From: CAZIAK01 sp964537035
GTDB taxonomy: Bacteria; Planctomycetota; B15-G4
DNA length: 64,000 nucleotides
Assembly: GCA_964537035.1 (NCBI GenBank)
Contig: CAZIAK010000021.1
Coordinates: 1 to 64,000 of the forward strand
Direction of reading: 5' to 3'
In this document: in pieces, positions 52,159-60,932 of the stretch
Layout: the number at the start of each line of letters is the position of its first letter
Numbering within the stretch: the first letter of the stretch is position 1
Translations under genes and position numbers: made by a program
The notes under the pieces: model-generated
What the model was told of the DNA's origin: nothing
Databases searched by the model: none
What the model saw: the letters and a program-made list of their open reading frames with translations, nothing else

Positions 52159-54909
52159 CTACGGCGTCGTGCCTTGCAGCCCATTGCTCGCGGCGAAACC
52201 GAAGGGGCCCACGGGGTCGAAGATCCATTCCTGCAAGAAGAAGTCGATGCCCGGGGGCAGGCCCAGGGGGGCGATGCCGGTGAGCAGCAGGGCGCCCGCG
52301 CCGTTGGTGAGCAAGCCGGTGACCAGCAGGTCCACATCGGGGACCATGACGCCGCCCTTGAAGGGAGCGTTGAGCTGGGTGAAACCGACCACCAGACCCA
52401 CGGAGGCGTTCTCCAGGGCACCGGTGAGGGACGCGCCGTAGAGGAGGCCGCCGGAGAGGTCGCCGAGGCCCACCAGGCCGGGCACTCCGTGGGTTCCTGC
52501 CAGGCCATTGCCCAGGTCGGTCCAGGCGCTGGCGCGCACGTTGACCAGGTCGACGGAGTCGGTGATGCCTGGCTCGGCACAGATCGCGAGACCCAAGGCG
52601 TCGCTGAAGCCTACGGCGGAGGGCGCTCCCACGAGCGCGATGGAGTCCACGACGGACGAAGCGGCGCCAGCCACAGCGACCTTGAGCAGCTGGCCGTCTG
52701 TGGTGGTGACGAACAGGGCCGTGTCGGTGGGCGAGTAGACAGCCGAGCGGGCCACGCCTGGCAGGACCAAGGCGGTGAGCACCGTGTCCGTGGCGGTGTC
52801 GATGACGTAGAGCCGCGGGTTGTTGCCGTCGAAGTTGCCGATGAAGTGCAAGCTGCCTGTGTCGTCACCCACGGTCACCAGCGGAAACTCGATACCGGGC
52901 ACGGTCGCGGTCAACGACGACGCCGCGCCGTTGATCGTGACCACGCTCACCGAGTCGCCGAAGGCGTTGACCACGTAGGCCTTGGAACCGTCCGCGGTGA
53001 AGCTCACATCGACCGGGAAGTCGCCGATGTTCACCCGGGTGAGCACGGCGTGGGTGTTGGCGTCGATGATCAGCAGCTCGTCATCAAAGCTGATGCAGAC
53101 AGCGACCACCGAGCCATCGGGCGAGGCGGCGATGCCGCTGGAGACGCTGTAGGTGTAGCCGATGGAACCCATCTGGCCAGCCAGCACGCTGCCCGTCACC
53201 GCGCTCGCGGCGCCGTTCAGGTTGATGAAGTGTACCCGGTCGGCGCTGGCTACCGTGGTCACGAAGGCGGTGCTGCCGTCGGTCGAGATGGCCACCTCGG
53301 CGGGGCGGGAGAACACGGAGAGCTGGGCTACGCGGGTGTCCGTGGTCAGGTCGATGATGGAGACCGTGTTGTCGTCCCCGTTGCAGACCACGGCGGTCTG
53401 GCCATCTGGAGTGATGGCTACATCGAGGCTGCGATCGCCGGTGTCCACGTAGGCCCGCACGGTCTGGGTGGTCAGGTCGAGGACGGCCGCGCTGCGAGAG
53501 GTGTTGTGGGCCACCACGGCGGTCATGCCGTCGGGCGTGACGGCGATCGTGCGGGGTGCGTCCCCTTGGGGAGGCTCGCCGGTAAGCGCCCGGCCCTCTA
53601 CGAAGCTGCTGGCCCCGTTGGTGGAGTAGACGTTGGCGTCTTCGCGGAAGCGGTTGTTCAGCGCCACCACCCGGTGCTCGACGGGGCTGGCCACCGCGTC
53701 CACGCAAGGTGCCAGGGAGAGAGAGGCCACCTGGGACTGCGAGGCGATGTCGATCACCCGGGACACGGCATTGCTGACGAAGGCGTACTGACCGTCGAAC
53801 GAGAGGACGATGTCCCCCACGATGCCCGTGCTGAGGGTGGCCGTGGTGGCGCCACTCGTCAGATTGACGAAGATCAAGTTGTTGGAGATGGCCGCCATGG
53901 CGTGGCTCTTGTCCGGCGTGAGGCGCACCACCTGCGACTGCAGGGCGGCCGTGGCGAAGCTGCCGGTGACCGTGGCGCTGCCCAGGTCGATCTCCGAGAT
54001 CATGTTGACGCCGCTCTCGTGGCTGACCACGGCGGTGGTGCCGTCGGCGCTGATGTCCACGGCGATGGGAGCGTCCGCCACGGCGAGGCTGGCGGTCTCC
54101 GTGCCTGCTGCGACGTCGTACAGACGCACCCGGTTGCCCGCCCGATCGGGCAGCACGACAGTGGAGCCGTCGGGTGTGAGCGCGAACTGGGTGTACAGGT
54201 TGCCGCTGATGCCGCTCTCAGGGGTGAAGAAGAAGCCGATGGCCCCTTGTCCCGAGGTGCCGAAGGTGGCGGTCTCGCTGAGGGTGCCCAGGTTGATCAC
54301 CGAAAATGATGACGACACGCCATCGTTGATCACCGCCACCACCGCCTGGCTCGAGTCCGGCGTGATGGCCACGGCGAAGGGTTGTGACCCTGTGATGGGG
54401 ACCGCGCCGAGCAACGTGCGGGTGGCCACATCGATCACGGCGACCGAGTCATCGAAGAGGCAGGGGACCACGGCCACGGATCCGTCGGGGGCGACCGCCA
54501 CATCGACGGGGAAATCAGACACAGTGACGGTGTGGGTGATGGTGCGGCTGGACACATCGAGGAACGTGATCGTGTCCGTGTCCCGGTTGGCGATGGCCAC
54601 CGCGCTGCCGTCGGGCAGGAACGCCAGGGCCCGGGGCAGGTCGCCTTCGGGTGCGGCGTTGACGGTGAGTGACGTTGTGGACAGGGAGCCTGCACCACTG
54701 AAGCCTGGAGCCTGCCCAGCGCTGGGTGTGGCGTCGCGGCCTGGCACTGCTCGGGGTGCAATCCAGGTGGTGACCGTGGGCCCGAACTGCGCACCGTCGA
54801 GAGAGACCTGGGCCTGCGCTGCGGTCTGTCCGTCGTCAGTGAATGCGAAGGCGGGGGCGGCGCAGAGGGCGAGCAGCAGGACGGCGGACATCTTCACGGT
54901 GAGCTTCAT
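52159..54909 (-). CDS. secreted YVTN-type beta-propeller protein with shared C-terminal module
   Basis: A 916-residue exported protein. The signal peptide MKLTVKMSAVLLLALCAAPAFA is followed by many 40-45-residue YVTN repeats (for example VAVAPDGSVAVVPCLFDDSVAVID, DISADGTTAVVSHESG, VAITPDGQTAVVCNGDDNTVSIIDL). The number is enough for two seven-bladed propellers. The C-terminal ~120 residues are the module with PFKGGVMVPDVDLLVTG, ending FAASNGLQGTTP. No enzyme motif is visible; a binding or surface-layer role is likely. It is the longest of the secreted proteins here, transcribed independently, upstream of the FG-GAP/metzincin pair on the same strand. Confidence 0.92.
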   Translation of the reverse strand: MKLTVKMSAVLLLALCAAPAFAFTDDGQTAAQAQVSLDGAQFGPTVTTWIAPRAVPGRDATPSAGQAPGFSGAGSLSTTSLTVNAAPEGDLPRALAFLPDGSAVAIANRDTDTITFLDVSSRTITHTVTVSDFPVDVAVAPDGSVAVVPCLFDDSVAVIDVATRTLLGAVPITGSQPFAVAITPDSSQAVVAVINDGVSSSFSVINLGTLSETATFGTSGQGAIGFFFTPESGISGNLYTQFALTPDGSTVVLPDRAGNRVRLYDVAAGTETASLAVADAPIAVDISADGTTAVVSHESGVNMISEIDLGSATVTGSFATAALQSQVVRLTPDKSHAMAAISNNLIFVNLTSGATTATLSTGIVGDIVLSFDGQYAFVSNAVSRVIDIASQSQVASLSLAPCVDAVASPVEHRVVALNNRFREDANVYSTNGASSFVEGRALTGEPPQGDAPRTIAVTPDGMTAVVAHNTSRSAAVLDLTTQTVRAYVDTGDRSLDVAITPDGQTAVVCNGDDNTVSIIDLTTDTRVAQLSVFSRPAEVAISTDGSTAFVTTVASADRVHFINLNGAASAVTGSVLAGQMGSIGYTYSVSSGIAASPDGSVVAVCISFDDELLIIDANTHAVLTRVNIGDFPVDVSFTADGSKAYVVNAFGDSVSVVTINGAASSLTATVPGIEFPLVTVGDDTGSLHFIGNFDGNNPRLYVIDTATDTVLTALVLPGVARSAVYSPTDTALFVTTTDGQLLKVAVAGAASSVVDSIALVGAPSAVGFSDALGLAICAEPGITDSVDLVNVRASAWTDLGNGLAGTHGVPGLVGLGDLSGGLLYGASLTGALENASVGLVVGFTQLNAPFKGGVMVPDVDLLVTGLLTNGAGALLLTGIAPLGLPPGIDFFLQEWIFDPVGPFGFAASNGLQGTTP

Positions 54910-54990
54910 GGGGCTGAGCCGAAGAGGTGGACAAGCAGGGGCCGGGCCAGTGTAGGGCCAGGTTGCAGATCCGACCATGGTCCAGGCGCC

Positions 54991-55746
54991 TCAGCTGGTT
55001 GGAGCCTTCCTGCGGCGCAACAGGTCGATGCGGAAGGGCTCCTTGAAGTGGGCTCCGCTGTCATCGGCAAGACGCGCGAAGGTCGATCGCACCTGTGCCA
55101 GCAACTCGTCCGAGAGGTCGTGCTGAGAATGGGACGCGCCCACCACGAGCTGCTCGAACTCCTCCCAGCTGGCGTAGTGCAGCGGCGCGCGAAAGAACGT
55201 CTGCGAGACCAGCTCGAACTCGTCGCCTTCCACGGCCCTCTCGATCGCTTCGAAGGCGGCCCGGCGTACGTGCTGCTCGTCGTGAAAGAGGCGCAGGATC
55301 TCGTTGAAGCCGCCGCGATAGAGCGGCTCGGAGATGCAGGCGAAGCCACCGGGGCGCAGCACCCGAGCGATCTCGCTGAGGGCCCGGTCCATGGACTCGG
55401 TGGGCACGTGGTGCAACGACTTGAACAGGAACACCACGTCTTGGCTGCAGTCGTCCGCGGGGATGTCCTCGGCGACCCCCAGGGCGAAGCGCACGTTGTC
55501 CGGCTTGCCTGCGGTCAGGTTGAGGGCGTGCTGCACCTCGTCCACTTCTAGCGCCAGGACGCGCCTGTCCGATCCGGCAGAGGCGATGTCTCGGGTGATC
55601 TGACCGTCGCCGCAGCCCAGCTCAAGGATGTCCTTGCCGTCCAGGTCGAGCAGTTCGTCGATCACGGCGTGCTCTTCGGTGTAGCGCTCGATGGTCAGGG
55701 TGAGCCCGTACTCGAGTCGCCCGTGCTGCGGATTCTGTGTGCTCAT
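54991..55746 (-). CDS. class I SAM-dependent methyltransferase
   Basis: A 251-residue methyltransferase. Motif I is ILELGCGDGQ, motif II contains LALEVDEVQ, and LFKSLHHVP with VLRPGGFACISEPL are classical post-motifs. The N-terminal region (MSTQNPQHGRLEYGLTLTIERYTE) is a substrate-recognition lid. It probably modifies a small molecule or lipid. ATG 55746 is 76 nt from the divergent ATP-grasp gene, so the two may be co-regulated. No better functional call can be made. Confidence 0.9.
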   Translation of the reverse strand: MSTQNPQHGRLEYGLTLTIERYTEEHAVIDELLDLDGKDILELGCGDGQITRDIASAGSDRRVLALEVDEVQHALNLTAGKPDNVRFALGVAEDIPADDCSQDVVFLFKSLHHVPTESMDRALSEIARVLRPGGFACISEPLYRGGFNEILRLFHDEQHVRRAAFEAIERAVEGDEFELVSQTFFRAPLHYASWEEFEQLVVGASHSQHDLSDELLAQVRSTFARLADDSGAHFKEPFRIDLLRRRKAPTS

Positions 55747-55822
55747 GGCGGAGAGTGTGCACGGCTGGAGGGCTCGGTCGCTACCCTGCACGGCCTCTCG
55801 TCACCCAAAGATCTGCCTCTCA

Positions 55823-57007
55823 ATGATCCTGCTCGACAAGCCTTACGTCTCCCAGCTCTTGCTCGATACCATCCGCGAGCACAGCCTGCCCGTGGTCAGC
55901 ACCGAGTCCGCTCGCCAGTTCGGTGTGCAGGGCCTGCCTTCGGCCCTCTCGGAGGCGGCCGCGGTGCAGCGGGCTCTGGCCGGGCCCGATCCCCTGGTCT
56001 ACACGGTGTCAGAGAGCTCGATCGGCTGGATCGCGGCCCATCTCGGAGACACGGTCCTCCCCGAGCGCATCGATCAGTTCAAGAACAAGGCCCGCTTTCG
56101 CGAGCTGACCGCCGGGCTGTTTCCTGGCCTGCGCTTTCTCGAAGTGGCCGTGGACGACCTGGATCAGTTCGACCCCCGCAGTTTTCCCACGCCCTTCATC
56201 ATCAAGCCGTCGGTGGGCTTTCTCAGCCTGGGCGTGCAGCGAGTGAATGCGGTCGAAGAGTGGCCTGCTGCCCTGGCCGCGCTCCGGCTCGACCTGCACA
56301 GGGCCCTTGGCATTTTTCCAGCCGAGGTGTTGAACAGCTCTCGCTTTCTCATCGAGTCGTGCATCGAAGGCCGGGAGTTCGCCATCGATGCCTACTACGA
56401 CGATCGCGGCGAGCCCGTGGTCCTGTCCGTGCTGGAGCACCTGTTCGCCGGCCCTGACGACACCGCTGATCGGGTCTACGTGACCTCTGCTGAGATCGTG
56501 CGCTCGAACCTGCAGCGGTTCACCGATCTGCTGAGCGACCTCGGTGCGGTCTTCGCCCCGCGAAACTTTCCCGTGCACGTCGAGGTGCGCATCGACGATG
56601 CGGGCCAGCTATGGCCCATTGAGCTGAACCCTGTGCGCTTCGGGGGCTGGTGCACCACCGCAGACCTGACCCATCACGCCTACGGCCTGAACCCCTATGC
56701 CTGCCTCTTCGCTCGGTCCCGCCCTGACTGGGACGAGCTGTTGAACGGCAAGGAGAGTCAGCTGTTCGCGCTCGTCGCCCTGGGCAACTCCACGGGGATC
56801 GAGGGTCGGGACGTCGAGGCCTTTGACTACGACGGGGTTCTCGCCCACTTCGCGCATCCGCTAGAGCTGCGCAAGGTCGACTACACCGAGTACCCCTTGT
56901 TCGGGTTCGTGTATGTCCGCACCAGCAGCGAAGATTCCACCGAGCTTGAATGGGCCTTGCGCACAGACCTGGCCGAGTTCGTCACGCCGTCACACCCTGG
57001 GAGCTGA
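55823..57007 (+). CDS. ATP-grasp domain protein
   Basis: A 394-residue ATP-grasp ligase-like protein. ATP-binding features include PFIIKPSVGFLSLGV (Lys of the nucleotide site) and EVRIDDAGQLWPIELNPVRFGG (metal-binding Glu and Asn). The first ~100 residues are a substrate domain with a Rossmann-like start (VVSTESARQFGVQG). It couples ATP hydrolysis to amide or peptide bond formation with an unidentified amino or carboxyl donor. It is followed after 3 nt by a small gene and is divergent from the methyltransferase; together they look like a small biosynthetic unit. Confidence 0.88.
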   Translation: MILLDKPYVSQLLLDTIREHSLPVVSTESARQFGVQGLPSALSEAAAVQRALAGPDPLVYTVSESSIGWIAAHLGDTVLPERIDQFKNKARFRELTAGLFPGLRFLEVAVDDLDQFDPRSFPTPFIIKPSVGFLSLGVQRVNAVEEWPAALAALRLDLHRALGIFPAEVLNSSRFLIESCIEGREFAIDAYYDDRGEPVVLSVLEHLFAGPDDTADRVYVTSAEIVRSNLQRFTDLLSDLGAVFAPRNFPVHVEVRIDDAGQLWPIELNPVRFGGWCTTADLTHHAYGLNPYACLFARSRPDWDELLNGKESQLFALVALGNSTGIEGRDVEAFDYDGVLAHFAHPLELRKVDYTEYPLFGFVYVRTSSEDSTELEWALRTDLAEFVTPSHPGS

Positions 57008-57010
57008 GCC

Positions 57011-57289
57011 ATGTCAGACGATGGACCCAAACCCGAGCATGATGAGTGGCACAGCCACACGGTGGTGCTGACAACAGAGGGACAGCTCACGGTGGTCGGT
57101 CGCTGGGAGGCGGTCGTCGATGGCCAAGTGCAGCTGCTCGGTGTGGCGCTGCACGAGCAGGGCGCGACGGAAGAGAGTCGTGAAGATTGGGTCGCTCGGC
57201 TCAAGAAGTTCGGCATCCCCATCGAGCACAAGACGTGGTCCGTGTCCCGTGATGCGGTGACGGCCATCGTGCCTCTGCGGGACGCGTAG
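57011..57289 (+). CDS. hypothetical protein downstream of ATP-grasp gene
   Basis: A 92-residue protein predicted to be small and beta-rich (TVVLTTEGQLTVVGRWEAVVDGQVQLLGVALHE), with a short helix. It begins 3 nt after the ATP-grasp stop, so it is co-translated. No family is recognised; a carrier or regulator of the ATP-grasp enzyme is possible, but only by position. Confidence 0.75.
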   Translation: MSDDGPKPEHDEWHSHTVVLTTEGQLTVVGRWEAVVDGQVQLLGVALHEQGATEESREDWVARLKKFGIPIEHKTWSVSRDAVTAIVPLRDA

Positions 57290-57308
57290 AGTGGCGCGCT
57301 GAGCCCGC

Positions 57309-57770
57309 TCAGTTCTGGTCGGTCACTGCTGCGGGCTGGCCATCAACGACCGGTGAGGGGCTGATGTACGGAGTCCCGTCAGCGAGCTGCGCATGAACCC
57401 AGGGGGCTCCGGCCTGCCAGGCGGCGAAGCGGGCGGTCTGCATGTCGTAGTGCGCTGACTTCTGGCCATCGTCGCGGCCCCATCGCAGCAGCGCCACCTC
57501 GGCGTTCTTCGCCGCCCTTGCGATGGCCTCGTCGCTCCGGCCCGCGGCGCTGAGTTCCAACCAGACCAGGTCCTCCTCGATCTGGCCGCCCAGCGTCTGC
57601 TGCAGAAGGGATCTGCTGTCGAGTCAACCGATGGCAGCATGGGCCTCCCTCCAGCCTCCGATGAGCTCGCGCTGGCGGTGGTTGCCAGCCACCATGAGCC
57701 CTGCGATTCCGGCGATCACGCCGCAAGCGAAGAAAACGGCGATGGACACCCAGTGACTGCGGTTTGTCAT
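57309..57770 (-). pseudogene. membrane-anchored protein gene interrupted by an in-frame TGA
   Basis: One frame runs from ATG 57770 (MTNRSHWVSIAVFFACGVIAGI, GGAG 7 nt upstream) through a membrane anchor to GGWREAHAAIG, then a TGA at 57626-57624, and continues without interruption (LDSRSLLQQTLGGQIEEDLV ... AAVTDQN) to a stop at 57309. That gives about 48 plus 105 residues. The second half is amphipathic and helical with a few tryptophans. I see no redox motif beside the TGA, and the only nearby hairpin (GCAGA/TCTGC with loop TCCCT) has no G in the loop, so selenocysteine is unlikely. It is better read as a nonsense mutation or sequencing error. Confidence 0.6.
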
Positions 57771-57943
57771 GGTCATTCTCCGGTAAAGGTCAGCTTCGTC
57801 GACTCGTGGATTGATCGACCGCAGGGCTCGCTGGCATGAGCAGTGGGGCGCAACGGCAGCGCGGCTCCTGCCCATCGCGCGCTTCGATCGGGCCTGCCGC
57901 CGCCGTATGGTCAGCTCTTCGGTGGCGCGAGGAGGCATGCAGC

Positions 57944-58921
57944 TTGAAGACGATTGAGAAGGTCGGGCTGATGGTGGCGGTGGTCGCCCTGGTGGTGGCG
58001 TCGCTTGTGCTGGACGGTCCCTGGGGAGAGGGCAGGGGCTGGATCTCCCTGTCTCGGCGCTCGGGTGAAGCCGGCCAGGCAGATCCTGTCCCGGTCTACG
58101 AGCTCGGAGAAGGGCGGCCCTTGCCAGAGATGCCCGCGCTCGTAGGAGGACCGCTCGTGTTCACGGGCTTCGAGCCGCCGTACACCTCGCCGTCGGTGCC
58201 CGTCGCTCTCGCCCAAGCCTGTCTGGCCCGCAATCAGCAGCGCTTCGAGGAGGCGGGGGAGACAGAAGCATCGTTTCTCGGCGTCGAGTTCTTGGAGCTG
58301 TCCCTCGCCGTGGCCACGCTCGATTCTGGTATCGAGGTCTGGGTGCATACATCGCGCATGCCGGGCGCCTCACACCTGAAGCTCTCAGACGTCTGGTTCT
58401 TTGACCCTGGCAGCGGCCACCTGGGGAGCCAGACCATCAGCCTGGAAACCAAGGGCCGACATGTCGAGCTGGAGAACCTGTCCACGATGTTGGCCCAGGC
58501 TGATCTGGACTTCGACGGTCGCCCAGAACTGGTGGTGCGCGAGTTGGACCATCCGGGCACGGACATCTCGAACTTCGCGCTGCACTGGTTCGCGGTCGAC
58601 GACGCCTTGCAGGTCACCCGTTTGCTGATCACCTCACAGGAATCGAACATCACCTGGAACGGCTGGCGGGGCAGCTTTCTCGCCCGGGTGATTCCCGCTT
58701 CAGCGACCGAGGTCTGGGTGCAAGCGTGGTACAGCCCTCGCGACGGTGGCGCAGATCTGCCCCTCGGCCACAGCTGCTACACGCGAGATCAACCGGGAGA
58801 CACGTTCACCCTGGCCTTCGAGGTGATCAACCCGGACGCACCTGCCCGGGATGGGGATGGCTTCGGTTCGTTCGGTGAGCGAGTCGACGCCCGCTCAGTG
58901 GTCAGGGTGCACGAGCGCTGA
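57944..58921 (+). CDS. membrane-anchored protein of unknown function
   Basis: A 325-residue protein. It starts at a TTG (57944), where AGGAGG lies 8 nt upstream, so TTG is very credible even though a longer frame starts at 57836. A single anchor (VGLMVAVVALVVASLVLDG) is followed by a large periplasmic beta-rich part. It contains DLDFDGRPELVVRELD, an FG-GAP-like DxDxDG calcium loop, and repeated Trp/Asp turns. It may be an exported binding protein. No catalytic motif or family is recognised. Confidence 0.78.
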   Translation: MKTIEKVGLMVAVVALVVASLVLDGPWGEGRGWISLSRRSGEAGQADPVPVYELGEGRPLPEMPALVGGPLVFTGFEPPYTSPSVPVALAQACLARNQQRFEEAGETEASFLGVEFLELSLAVATLDSGIEVWVHTSRMPGASHLKLSDVWFFDPGSGHLGSQTISLETKGRHVELENLSTMLAQADLDFDGRPELVVRELDHPGTDISNFALHWFAVDDALQVTRLLITSQESNITWNGWRGSFLARVIPASATEVWVQAWYSPRDGGADLPLGHSCYTRDQPGDTFTLAFEVINPDAPARDGDGFGSFGERVDARSVVRVHER

Positions 58922-58928
58922 GGCCTGT

Positions 58929-59477
58929 CTACTCAGGGCACTCGATGACCCTCCATTGATCGTCGAAGACGACCTGGAAGGTGGCGAACTTGTTGCTCCA
59001 GTACTTCCAGGTGTGCTGCTCGAGCGAGGAGGTGCCCGTGATGGGTGGGTGGCCCACGGCGGCCAGGACGGCCTCCCGGCTCATGGTGTGCTCGATCTTG
59101 CCGTCGACGATGGCGGCCTGCTCGTCGGCGGTGAAACGCGAGAGGTCGACGGGCTCTGCTCCCAGCAACCTGTCGAAGCCCTGCTCCATGGTCTGTCCCG
59201 TGTGACGTGACATGTTGTTCACCAGCAGCTCCTGGCCGTTCTCCAGGGTCAGCTTCAGTCGGCGACTGTTGGAGGCCACGAAGGTCACCGGTGAGTTGAT
59301 CGGCAGCAGCGCGCCTCGCTGGTAGTTGGTGGTCTGGTAGGCACCTCTCTCGTAGCGGATGGAGTGCTGGGTGTAGTACTTCTGGCCGATGGGCCGGCCC
59401 GCGTATCCCCCTCTGGCACAGGCCAGGGGCAGGCAGGAAAGGGCGATCAGGACCCAGCAGTTGAGCAAGCGATTCAC
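58929..59477 (-). CDS. putative lipoprotein with BamE/SmpA-like domain
   Basis: A 182-residue protein. GTG 59477 is chosen because GAGGAG sits 6 nt upstream. The leader MNRLLNCWVLIALSCLPLAC ends in a Cys that could be lipidated. The C-terminal part (VDGKIEHTMSREAVLAAVGH ... FQVVFDDQWRVIE) has the SmpA/OmlA fold signature seen in BamE. That suggests outer-membrane work, perhaps in assembly of beta-barrel proteins. It is convergent with the preceding gene and close to the permease gene on the same strand. Confidence 0.82.
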   Translation of the reverse strand: MNRLLNCWVLIALSCLPLACARGGYAGRPIGQKYYTQHSIRYERGAYQTTNYQRGALLPINSPVTFVASNSRRLKLTLENGQELLVNNMSRHTGQTMEQGFDRLLGAEPVDLSRFTADEQAAIVDGKIEHTMSREAVLAAVGHPPITGTSSLEQHTWKYWSNKFATFQVVFDDQWRVIECPE

Positions 59478-59602
59478 AGCGATCTCCTCGAGTTCTGAGC
59501 GCGAGGCGCCGCGCTCCCGAGCAGAGTCTGGCCCTCACCGGAGATGGGATCAAGAGGCCGGCGGGCTTGGCGAGTAGAGGCCTCGGCGACTTACGCTCCT
59601 GC

Positions 59603-60766
59603 TTACTCTTCAGCCAGCTCTTCGTCGGCGAACTGGGCCAATGCGGGTAGCACGAACTCGCGGGTCAAGATGACCAGGGACGCCGTGAGTGGGATGGCGA
59701 TGAGCAGGCCGAACACGCCGAGCGCCGCGCCTCCGGCGAAGACGGCGACCATGACCACGATGGGGTGCAGGCCGAGACTGTTGCCCAGGATCTTGGGGAT
59801 CAGCACGTAGCCCTCGATGCCCTCGGCGATGCCGAAGACCACGCAGGTGCGGACCAACGTGCCCAGAAACCCTGCACCCTCCGGCAGCAGGCCCATGGAG
59901 AAGGCCGCGCCGAAACCGAGCACCGGCCCCACGAAGGGCACCAGCGAAAGAAAGCCGCTGGTCATGCCCAGGAGCAGCGCGTAGGGGATACCGGCGATCC
60001 ATAGTCCGACCGTGAGCAGCGCACCTTTGATGAAGCAGATGAGCATGCGCCCGCGGAAGAAGTTGGCCAGCACTTCGCCGATCTGGGTGGCTACCCGCGA
60101 CACGCGAAGGCGCTCCTGAACGGGCAGGTAGCGCCGGGAGAAGCGACGAATGCGGCCGAGTTCAAAGAGCAGAAAATACGTGTAGATGGGCAGCAGCAGG
60201 ACCAGGGTGAAGAACCCGAGCACCGAGCCGAACCAGTGCTGCAGGAAACTCCAGGCCGTACCCGCTCCCTTCAGAGCCATCTCGCCCGCGCCCAGCTGTT
60301 CGTGGGTCAGCGCCTCTGTGGCGCCTCGGAGCAGCTCCGAGAAGGCACCGGGTTCGTGGCCCACGCTGTCAGGGCCGCCAGGGACGGTCTCGTCGTCTGG
60401 GAGCAGAGGCTGAAACCACTGGCGGTGCTCTTCCACGAACTCATCGAACGAGCGCTCGACGCGCCCGATGAGATCGATCTTCTTGTCGAACACGTCGCGC
60501 ACCATCATGCGCCCCTGGGAGTAGAGTCCCAAGGCGACCGAGATGAGCAACACGCTGAAGCCGACGAAGATCAGGTTCACTGCGGTGCGGCGTTTCCAGC
60601 CGCGCTTCTCCATGCGGCCCACCATGGGATGCAGGGAGGCCGCGAAGATGTAGCCGAGCAACAGGGGGTTCAGCACCGACCGGACGGTCCATGAGAACCA
60701 GATGACCAGGACGGCCACGGCCCCGAGGGCGATGTTGCGCCTCGTCTTGGAAAGCTTCTCGATCAC
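59603..60766 (-). CDS. AI-2E-family (PerM/UPF0118) transporter
   Basis: A 387-residue polytopic membrane protein. Hydrophobic segments include IALGAVAVLVIWFSWTV, FGSVLGFFTLVLLLPIYTYFLLF and LIAIPLTASLVILTREFVLP, with the typical GLWIAGIPYALLLGMTSGF and PFVGPVLGF signature. The family contains TqsA (autoinducer-2 export) and many transporters of unknown function. The start is GTG 60766, with GGAGG 7 nt upstream. The preceding open frame is only upstream DNA. Confidence 0.9.
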   Translation of the reverse strand: MIEKLSKTRRNIALGAVAVLVIWFSWTVRSVLNPLLLGYIFAASLHPMVGRMEKRGWKRRTAVNLIFVGFSVLLISVALGLYSQGRMMVRDVFDKKIDLIGRVERSFDEFVEEHRQWFQPLLPDDETVPGGPDSVGHEPGAFSELLRGATEALTHEQLGAGEMALKGAGTAWSFLQHWFGSVLGFFTLVLLLPIYTYFLLFELGRIRRFSRRYLPVQERLRVSRVATQIGEVLANFFRGRMLICFIKGALLTVGLWIAGIPYALLLGMTSGFLSLVPFVGPVLGFGAAFSMGLLPEGAGFLGTLVRTCVVFGIAEGIEGYVLIPKILGNSLGLHPIVVMVAVFAGGAALGVFGLLIAIPLTASLVILTREFVLPALAQFADEELAEE

Positions 60767-60932
60767 GTGGGCCCCTCCCGGGCTGCGGGCCGAAAGAAGG
60801 CGCCGCCTGCGCCCATCGTATAGACCCCACGCCGGAGAACCGACCGCTGACTCGTGCCTCCCTGGAGGGCCGGTGGTGCAAGGCTCTTGGGAGGTTGCTC
60901 GCAGCGGCCTGGGGCCGGCCACAGGGTCGTGG

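Noticed and set aside
52174..54309. 711-residue plus-strand frame opposite the YVTN gene
   Set aside because: Repetitive antisense of the propeller repeats with no start context.
57560..57626. SECIS after the TGA at 57624
   Set aside because: The best hairpin (GCAGA/TCTGC) has loop TCCCT with no G, and there is no redox motif beside the TGA.
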